The position numbers were made by a program, and so were the translations under genes. Of a DNA stretch of 64,000 bases, positions 57,808 to 64,000 are shown piece by piece. This DNA is from Amaurobius ferox (lineage: Eukaryota > Arthropoda > Arachnida > Araneae > Amaurobiidae): assembly GCA_951213105.1 (NCBI GenBank), contig OX578140.1, positions 30,132,780 to 30,196,779 on the forward strand, written 5' to 3'. Under the pieces are notes generated by a model that worked only from the letters and a program-made list of their open reading frames with translations, ran no database searches and was not told the origin of the DNA. Each line of letters opens with the position of its first letter. Positions within the stretch are counted from its first letter, which is position 1.

Positions 57808-58783
57808 TGTGAGACCAGAAATAGATCTCACACGTTGGTGAGACAGTTTTATGTGCATATTTATTGTGTCCGAAACAGCAAACAATACTTCTAGTCCGGA
57901 TGACGTCAGGTTTTACAGCATGTGAACATAAAGGTCAGATAAAACCATAAACCAGGAGTGTCAAGACAGAGGGGGCCATGTCTTACGAGGATGCCAAGTA
58001 CCGACATTGGATAAATGATTAACCAATGGAGAACGAGCTTGTTGCCTCACACTGGATGCGGCAAATGAGAGCAAAGGGGGAGTGACACCCCCAGAGAAAT
58101 AGAGCCACATCCGGTGACTTAAGAGGAGACTTGTTCTGATACTTGTGTGACATTATGACATAACAACGATGACTTGCAATAGATAGATAGATATACGGTC
58201 GACATGATGACTTAGAAAATATAGCACAACCACTAGAGATGTAGAGTGTTCCGTAGATGTTCCAAAAATAATGGCTAGATCTATTGATGTATGCAGTGCA
58301 ATCGGTAGAACGAGAAGGAGCCAAACATCTAGAGTTATGGCAAGTGCAGAGTACTGACGCAAGCATTTTGGTATATGATCGAAGTCCAAGACAGACTTGA
58401 AGGTATGTGTTCATCAGTTATCAAAAGTCGTAGACACATTTTAAGTAATTATATTCATGCTGGTGTCACATGTTCCCTCCGCCGAAATAATATGATTAAT
58501 TGTTGCAATTGAATAATTAAGTATTTATGTTTTTAATAAATGTTTTATTGTTAAAGTTAAAATGGTGTGATCCATTTAGTACTATATTAATTAATAATTA
58601 TTTTACAGAACTCGCGCGAGAGTTAAATAATTGGAGGGTTTCATATAGCGGCACAGCAAAGCAATGTACTACAATAAATAAGTACCACTATACGAGCAAT
58701 TTACGACCATGTATATTAAGTTTCATTTAACAAAGTATTAAATAATAATAAGTAGTCTTTCTGTTTCAAAAATCTGTACCACA
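57808..58783 (+). mobile_element. LTR1 solo long terminal repeat, copy 2, 5-bp target duplication
   Basis: A 976-bp insertion with TGTGAGACC at the start and GTACCACA at the end (TG...CA termini), flanked by CTATG at 57803-57807 and 58784-58788. It interrupts the palindromic terminus of a family A copy. A polyadenylation-like AATAAA lies near 58536. Matches 18601-19508 throughout its 3' third. No internal retroelement genes, so a solo LTR from recombination is the simplest reading; superfamily not assigned. Confidence 0.8.
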
Positions 58784-59029
58784 CTATGTATTTAAAGAAA
58801 GTAAAAAGTAGAGGCAAAGAGGATTTTATGTGGAAACTAAACGTAGGTGAAATTTATTGCTTCTTATTTTAAGGTTTGGAATTATCATTACTCAACGCAG
58901 TATATTAAACTATATTGATATATTTTTATGATATTTATATATTGAATATTTGAATTTTATGTTATATTTTCTGGATTTCAAGGTCCATTTTGAAAGCAAG
59001 GTCACTAACCTTAGTAGCACGGCAAGATT

Positions 59030-59360
59030 GTTTCAATATTGACAGCCGATATGGACTCAATACTAAGCCAATAAAAAAATGTGAACATTTTAACAATATT
59101 GAACCAATATTGTCTGTTCATTTATAGCCAATATCGTCATGCCAATATATTCCCAATATTTAGCTAATATTGGTTTCTATATATTCCCAATATTTTAAAT
59201 ATTTTCAATATCAAGTCAATATTTGAGTTATATAGTAATTTCAATATCTATCCAATATTGGGGGCTAATGTAACTTCAATATTAGAGTTACATTGCAAAC
59301 ATTTTGAGTGAAACCCCAGGATGTATAATATTAACCCAATATTGATATGGCAATAGAGTA
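59030..59360. repeat. AATATT-rich degenerate repeat
   Basis: About eleven AATATT and several AATATC words in 330 bp, mostly as CCAATATT or TCAATATT, with spacing of 15-35 bp. AATATT is itself palindromic, so the stretch is full of small symmetric sites. No fixed period. Confidence 0.7.
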
Positions 59361-59622
59361 ATTACTCCCAATTTGAAATTTTTGGATAATTTCCATCCTG
59401 TCTTTAACGAATCGTCGCGTTTCAAAAGGAAACCAAGTCACCTGACTGCAAAATCTGTTATTCAGAATGGTTTATTATAATGGATGGGTAGTTGCTTGGG
59501 TTAATGAGGGGGGGATAATGGAATAAATTCATAAAGGGGAAAATATTCGCTTTGTAATTAAATATTATTTTACAACAGATATGTAATTTATACATTTAAT
59601 GATATTTATCGTTTCTATTCAG
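59361..59622. other. Unclassified DNA upstream of candidate exon
   Basis: Moderately AT-rich, ending in a pyrimidine-rich CGTTTCTATTCAG that could be a splice acceptor at 59622. Confidence 0.3.
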
Positions 59623-60201
59623 ATTTTGTCAATATCAGTCAACCACTTTCAAATGAACGGCAGACTAATAAACATTTTGTTTTTCTATACTCAAATCTCC
59701 CCAAACACAAAAGAGATAGACTTGATTTCCAAATATATGTAAATGAAGTTAAATGCCCATTTGTTTGCTTATCTATCTGTTCCATAAACAAATCCACAAT
59801 TTCTGACGACTTCTTCTTCTCACATGTGTTAAGGTTATTTTCTGCTCTACTGCGGATAAACTTGCCAATTTTTCCAATTTCTAGATCCAATGGCTGTTGA
59901 GATATTTATATAAAACTTTTCAACAGAAATAGCATATTGCAGACTCTTTTTCAACAAAAATTTACTTGATGAAAATTATATCATGTTGCTTAGTAACGGA
60001 ATGAAACCAAATATGTTCATACAGCAGACGATTTTCATTAAGATTTTATCTTATTTATGTAAAAATGAAATGGATATAAAAATGTATTTTACAAATGAAC
60101 AGAATATATATTACTTATGGACACAAATATTAATAGATTTTCACAAAACTGTACATCCGACATTGATAACTGAAAATCTAGTACTAGATAGACTTCTTTA
60201 A
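59623..60201 (+). pseudogene. Candidate terminal coding exon of an unknown host gene, frame broken
   Basis: After an acceptor-like TTTCTATTCAG the plus strand is open from 59623 to TGA 59898 (FVNISQPLSNERQTNKHF, then DRLDFQIYVNEVKCPFVCLS and FFSHVLRLFSALLRINLPIF). A second frame, shifted by one, is open from 59914 to TAA 60199 (STEIAYCRLFFNKNLLDENY, PNMFIQQTIFIKILSYLCKN, YLWTQILIDFHKTVHPTLIT, ENLVLDRLL). Both have varied, globular-looking composition with amphipathic helices, unlike the AT-driven frames elsewhere. AATAAA follows the stop at 60207. Either one frameshift, or a stop plus shift, breaks one exon, or a very short intron lies between. No family recognised; helical-repeat character is only an impression. 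A minus-strand frame overlaps the first half and may be its shadow. Confidence 0.35.
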
Positions 60202-60387
60202 ATTTGAATAAAAAATTCGAAATTTATTAGAATATTTATACTTTTGTAATATGACAGCATAAGATAAAATTTGACAGTATAAGGCATAAAAAGATTTATT
60301 TATGAATGGATCACAAGTTTTAATAATTTTAATCATTGTTGTGAAAAATAGCCGCAATACAATTTTTTCGTTCGTAACGTCATTAGC

Positions 60388-60404
60388 CCCCCCCCCCCCC
60401 CGAG
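60388..60404. repeat. Poly-C tract
   Basis: Run of C before GAGGGCAAG, within unclassified AT-rich sequence. Confidence 0.7.
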
Positions 60405-60509
60405 GGCAAGTTTCTCGACCCCCGGTGGCACATTGTCAAGTATGGCATCAAATGAAATATTTTTAAAAGCCCTTTAAAATGAAGGGTATAATTGTAAACA
60501 TTACATACA

Positions 60510-60687
60510 TGGTATAATATATAAGGAAATAAGTATGACAGGGTCTAAAATTCGAATTCGAGTTTTCGACTGGAGAGCATGTTTCAAGCATTCCTGAATA
60601 CGAATAAAGCATTTTTGAGGTGATGTCTGAGCGGATGTGTGTGTGTCATTGAGCCTGTAGAGACAATATTTCACGAACGAATGGAGC
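60510..60687 (+). repeat. Family A, 5' part of a split copy
   Basis: GGTATAATATATAAGGAAAT, TAAAATTCGAATTCGAGTTT, CATTTTTGAGGTGATGTC, a short TG run and ATTTCACGAACGAATGGAGC, where a SINE-S begins. The copy resumes at 63405. Confidence 0.85.
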
Positions 60688-60690
60688 AAG

Positions 60691-60809
60691 GCCAACGGCC
60701 CTACCGTGCTGGAAACACCGGTTCTCGTTAGATCACCGACGTCAAGCAACATCGGGCGCGCTTAATACTTGGGTGGGTGACCACCTGGGAACACCGCGTG
60801 CTGTTGGCA
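60691..60809 (+). pseudogene. 5S rRNA-derived promoter head
   Basis: GCCAACGGCCCTACCGTGCT to CACCGCGTGCTGTTGGC, 119 nt. Internal control elements GTCAAGCAACATCGGGC and GGGTGGGTGACCACCTGGGA are kept. It has diverged from the 8.7-kb head at scattered sites, so the two are independent older copies of one SINE source. Confidence 0.9.
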
Positions 60810-60986
60810 TTTCGAATGCGGTAGCCCGATAGTTTACGTGCTGGATTTGCACGCTGCCACAACTGCCGCAGTGTTCATGCGGAGTACGATCACGTTAAAC
60901 ATGTGGATCCGTAAGTCCTACCGAGGGGTTGGTGGTAAGGGAAGGAGGGTACTGTCCCTGTGGGTGCCTCCCACACTGGGTTCCGA

Positions 60987-61055
60987 TCTAAATTGGTGTC
61001 ACTTCCCAGCCGTCCAAATGGTTGCCTTACACCTTCCTGGTTGGTTGGATGGTCT
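60987..61055 (+). repeat. 69-bp direct repeat flanking the LINE, left copy
   Basis: SINE-S tail from TCTAAATTGGTGTCACTTCC to GGTTGGATGGTCT; identical to 63318-63386, including variants private to this SINE copy. Interpreted as a long target-site duplication. Confidence 0.85.
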
Positions 61056-61318
61056 TGGTTATCAGAAAAGTACCCGCCCCACCCGAAGGTACACGGGAAA
61101 CAACACATCCATCGCTACGACAGTAGCCGAGCACCTGGCACAGCACCAGACCCAACAACCAGTAGCCGAAGCCACCCAGCAAGGTCCGACCCCCGCCTCC
61201 AGCCGAAACCAAAAGGCACCAAAAGGCACCAAACAAACGCGAAGCAGCCACCCTCCTGCCCACAAAAGAGGGTCATCCTCCACTGGAACCAACACACAGA
61301 AACACAACAAACAACAAC

Positions 61319-61800
61319 AAAGGGCAAAAATAACACAAAGTCAACCATACTCGGTTGGCAGAAAAACATTCTAAATGTGCCTAAAAGTTGTGTAGAAATG
61401 AAGACAACAACAAAAACTTTAATCTATACATTCCCAAAATGAACAAAACTTGCCATTAATACAATTACATTAAATATACATACAATTCCATATCATACAA
61501 TTCCAATATTAATACACTGATACCAAACTCTGTTTTTATAACAGGTTCCATTCCATCTACAAGAGTACAATCCATTCCTTTTAAAATAGCAATTTTAATT
61601 TTCTTGAAGTCAACAAAGCAGAGCATTATAATAATATAATATACCATTCATGACTTGGCACACAAAGAATTCAACCAAAAGGCAAAAATACCACAAAGTC
61701 AACTATACAACAAAATCTTAAAATCAACAAAACAGAGCATTATAAAAGATTTTATATACAGTATATACAGACACCGTGCATGACTTTCCACAAAAATAAT
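61319..61800 (-). repeat. Internal duplications in the LINE 3' UTR
   Basis: GGCAAAAATA.CACAAAGTCAAC occurs near 61323 and 61680, and ATCAACAAARCAGAGCATTATA near 61607 and 61722; each pair continues into related sequence including CATGACTT.CACA. ATTCC..ATACAATTCCA also recurs near 61486 and 61838. Confidence 0.7.
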
Positions 61801-61946
61801 TCTACATAACCATATCTCATTCTTTTATCATTCCAAAATTCCCTATACAATTCCAGCATTACAATACATTGTCATTTACCCACAGTGGTAACCATCTTCC
61901 AGGAGGTGAAGACATATTTTTAGAAATAATACCGAATTTCATTCCT

Positions 61947-63317
61947 TTATCCATCCAACTCTTTGTTAAGCAAATTCTTAACAATACAGCAAATTCCTTC
62001 TTTGCTCTTGTGTCCTCTACAAAGGTTAATAATCGTTGCCTGTTTATAATTTGATGGAAAGAACTTTGTTCTTATACCTTCCCAGAGCCTGCACCTATAG
62101 ATATTGTGTTCTATAGTGCCCTCTTCACTTCCACAAAAGCAAAGGTTGCTCTTATTGAAGAACCTATATTGGTAAGATCTGAATGCACCATGTGTTGTAA
62201 GGATTTGGTTAATGCAGAAGTTTCCATATGCAACTTTGGTAGAGACCTTTGGAATTTGTCTATATAACTGTCTACCTTTTATGCTGCAATCCCATCTTTC
62301 CTGCCACTCCACTAGGCTGCTATTTTTGATCATGTTTTTAAGTTGGATTTTTGTAGTACCGAAAACTTTCTTTTCTGGTAGTTTTAAGGCTTCTTTTGCA
62401 AGTCTGTCTGCCTCTTCGTTTCCTTGCAGGCCAACGTGTGCTTTTACCCAATAAATCCTGATACCATAATTGTTGTTAATTAACTTTTCTTTTAATTGAT
62501 ATATCCACTTGTTCTTGATGTTATAGGAACTCAAGGCCATTAAAACCGATCTTGAGTCCATGAATACGTTCACATCCCTGATTTCATTTTCTATTATGAA
62601 ATCTACTGCGTTCCATATCGCATATAATTCAGCGTTGAAAACTGTGTTATTGTCATCTATTCGCTCCTGCCATACCTTGAATATGTTATCATTGTTATAC
62701 ATGACAAAGGCACTTCCGACCTTTTCATTTATTTTAGATCCGTCAGTATATATTTCCAATTCATAATTCTTACTTTTTCCTACACTCCACTTTATACTCT
62801 GTTCCTCCAAAGGCATATTGTTATTAATGAAAGGTAATTCCACTTCACTAGGATTCACATGATAACTACCAATACAAATTTCTTGTTTCCAGTGGAGGAG
62901 TTTATATAACTTGATCTCGTTTCTTATCCTGATGTCTAGTGGTAAACATCCTGCTAAAACTTGAAGAGAATCGTTTGAGACAGTTCTATAACATTTTGTT
63001 ATAGATAACAGAGTCATTCTCTGAATTTGATTTAATTTATCGTTTTTCCTTCTGTGGTCTTGGTACCAGATTTCTGCCCCATACATAATCATTCTCTCTG
63101 TGACTTTCATATAAATTTCTTTTATAACTTTGGGGTTAAGACCCCAAGTTGCCCTCGATAATCTTGTCAATTTATGATGAAAGTTATATACTTTGTTTCT
63201 CACCTCCCTTAAATGGGCCATCCAGGTTAGCTTTTCGTCAATGATTAAGCCCAGGTACTTTAACTCTTTATTGTAACTGATTCTTTGACCTCCAAGTTTA
63301 ATTCCCGGAAATAAAAC
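61947..63317 (-). CDS. Pol C-terminal part: RT end, RNase H, zinc-finger-like tail (partial)
   Basis: An uninterrupted frame of about 456 codons. The first 32 codons precede the ATG at 63221 and include YLGLIIDEKLTW, the last conserved block of non-LTR reverse transcriptases. Counting from that Met, RNase H spans about residues 155-280 with YTDGSK (Asp160), NAELYAI (Glu198), MDSRS (Asp222) and KAHVGLQGNEEADRLA (His262, Asp271), so all catalytic residues are present. A CFCG...EHNIYRC Cys/His cluster follows near 361-377, and the stop is at 61947. The endonuclease and most of the reverse transcriptase are absent through 5' truncation, so it cannot retrotranspose itself. The lack of stops or frameshifts suggests recent insertion. 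RNase H places it with I-type clades; exact clade unassigned. Confidence 0.9.
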   Translation of the reverse strand, partial: VLFPGIKLGGQRISYNKELKYLGLIIDEKLTWMAHLREVRNKVYNFHHKLTRLSRATWGLNPKVIKEIYMKVTERMIMYGAEIWYQDHRRKNDKLNQIQRMTLLSITKCYRTVSNDSLQVLAGCLPLDIRIRNEIKLYKLLHWKQEICIGSYHVNPSEVELPFINNNMPLEEQSIKWSVGKSKNYELEIYTDGSKINEKVGSAFVMYNNDNIFKVWQERIDDNNTVFNAELYAIWNAVDFIIENEIRDVNVFMDSRSVLMALSSYNIKNKWIYQLKEKLINNNYGIRIYWVKAHVGLQGNEEADRLAKEALKLPEKKVFGTTKIQLKNMIKNSSLVEWQERWDCSIKGRQLYRQIPKVSTKVAYGNFCINQILTTHGAFRSYQYRFFNKSNLCFCGSEEGTIEHNIYRCRLWEGIRTKFFPSNYKQATIINLCRGHKSKEGICCIVKNLLNKELDG

Positions 63318-63386
63318 TCTAAATTGGTGTCACTTCCCAGCCGTCCAAATGGTTGCCTTACACCTTCCTGGTTGGTTGGATGGTCT
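63318..63386 (+). repeat. 69-bp direct repeat flanking the LINE, right copy
   Basis: Identical to 60987-61055. After it the SINE tail continues GGGTT, against TGGTT on the left, so the duplication may extend to 74 bp with one mismatch. Confidence 0.85.
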
Positions 63387-63404
63387 GGGTTAAACAAACT
63401 AACA

Positions 63405-64000
63405 AATGGAGCGATTCGAATGAAATTTGGTACAAAAATTACAATCCGTAAATACTGGAAGCCTATTGTTTTTAAACGCAATCGAAAGAACCCCCACTCA
63501 ATTTTTGAGTGAAATTTTGGAAAACGTCATCAAAAAATCAAAACCTTTAATAAAGTTACTCAAATTGATATATCTTATATAATGTTTTCTTAAATAACGA
63601 TTGACACAAACTTTATAATTCTAGCAAAAACCGTACTTGAGATATTGCACACTTTTCAAATAAATGTATCAAAAAATCACATAAAATTAAAACAATATAT
63701 TAACTATTGTGAAATATGTTCACTTTCATATGTAATATCATGCGATAAATTTGGTGACTTCATTCTCATGGATCTATAGATTCCATTTGTAAGAAAATTT
63801 CCATTCATAAGAAAAGATACTTTGGCTAATACTTTTGTATTTGAACTCCAATAGCCATTTATCTGCTCTAAGAATAACTTATTTCTACGTCCACATAACT
63901 TGGCGAGATAGTGGCTACGAATTTGGTTAGATGTCGCCAACTTGGCGACTTTTTTAAATGTTACCAAAGTAACGAAAATGTCGTCAAATTGGTCAAAATG
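63405..64000 (+). repeat. Family A, 3' part of the split copy
   Basis: Continues from GGAGCGATTCGAATGAAATT through AAAAATTACAATCCGTAAAT, ATCATGCGATAAATTTGGTG, CTTATTTCTACGTCCACATA, TTGGCGAGATAGTGGC and GTCGCCAACTTGGCGACTTT to the window edge. With 60510-60687 it reconstitutes the family A order without a gap. Confidence 0.85.

Larger units (their letters stand above)
61056..63317 (-). mobile_element. 5'-truncated non-LTR retrotransposon (RNase H-bearing, I-type)
   Basis: A 2,262-bp insertion in the SINE-S tail. The coding part occupies 61947-63317 and starts abruptly at 63317 exactly where the flanking repeat begins, as expected for 5' truncation during target-primed reverse transcription. 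The 3' untranslated region (61946-61056) is unusual: an AT-rich half with internal duplications and a GC-rich terminal 300 bp, with no poly-A at the junction. Confidence 0.8.
60691..63404 (+). mobile_element. SINE-S with 5S head, split by a LINE
   Basis: 5S-derived head 60691-60809, linker GGTAGCCCGATAGTTTACGT and GCTGGATTTGCACGC (tRNA remnant), body GTGTTCATGCGGAGTACGAT and ACGTTAAACATGTGG, and tail to 61055. The last part continues at 63387-63404 (GGGTTAAACAAACTAACA) beyond a LINE insertion. Target duplication of the SINE in family A: ACGAATGGAGC (60677-60687) and ACAAATGGAGC (63402-63412), one mismatch. Confidence 0.85.

Noticed and set aside
60838..61374. 178-residue protein on the plus strand
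   Set aside because: It runs across the SINE-S body and into the LINE 3' UTR; an insertion junction cannot be a conserved gene.

Overview
This is AT-rich eukaryotic DNA with no bacterial features: no operons, no ribosome binding sites, no intact long gene. It is almost entirely repeat-derived. A SINE superfamily with 5S rRNA-derived heads, tRNA-derived SINEs, Tc1-like and I-type non-LTR remnants, solo LTRs and many minisatellites point to an arthropod, most likely a chelicerate and probably a spider. That taxonomic call is an inference from the repeats, not from a diagnostic host gene.

Repeat families named here for cross-reference. SINE-S: a body of about 200 bp with a conserved 3' tail (CGGTCTGGGT then AAC or AAT repeats), found behind a tRNA-derived head (5.2-5.7 kb) or a 5S rRNA head plus tRNA remnant (8.4 and 60.7 kb), and as many 5'-truncated tails. 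SINE-B: tRNA-headed units of 360-380 bp in head-to-tail dimers (17.2-18.1 and 44.6-45.1 kb). SINE-C: one complete tRNA-headed SINE (28.1 kb). Family A: the dominant dispersed repeat, about 1-1.3 kb, dense in TTGGCGA/TCGCCAA words, ending in TATATAAGGAAAGT at one end and CCCACATCAGATTTTT at the other. Families D, E, F, G and H are further unclassified dispersed repeats. LTR1 (18.6 and 57.8 kb) and LTR2 (22.0 and 47.3 kb) are solo long terminal repeats.

Layout. 0-10 kb: minisatellites, a pair of tRNA-headed SINEs at one target site, a 27-bp array and the first 5S-headed SINE. 10.7-11.3 kb: a 600-bp TA microsatellite, then a possible first exon at 11.6 kb. 14.5-18.1 kb: a broken LINE ORF1 carrying SINE-S fragments, next to a SINE-B dimer. 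18.6-22.4 kb: LTR1, families G and D, LTR2. 24-28.4 kb: three head-to-tail family A copies, family E and SINE-C. 29.9-31.3 kb: a dead Tc1-like transposon. 35.8 kb: a 282-bp foldback. 37-40 kb: near-identical duplications around a CpG-rich block. 41.6-43.3 kb: a 135-143-bp tandem array. 48.5-57.8 kb: mostly inverted copies of families A, E and G. 57.8-58.8 kb: LTR1 inside family A. 59.6-60.2 kb: the best candidate for host protein-coding sequence. 60.5-64 kb: a three-layer nest in which family A is split by a 5S-headed SINE, itself split by a 5'-truncated LINE encoding RNase H.

No host gene can be called with confidence. The strongest biology is the SINE-S system, one body driven by alternative Pol III promoter heads, and the readable order of insertions given by target-site duplications.
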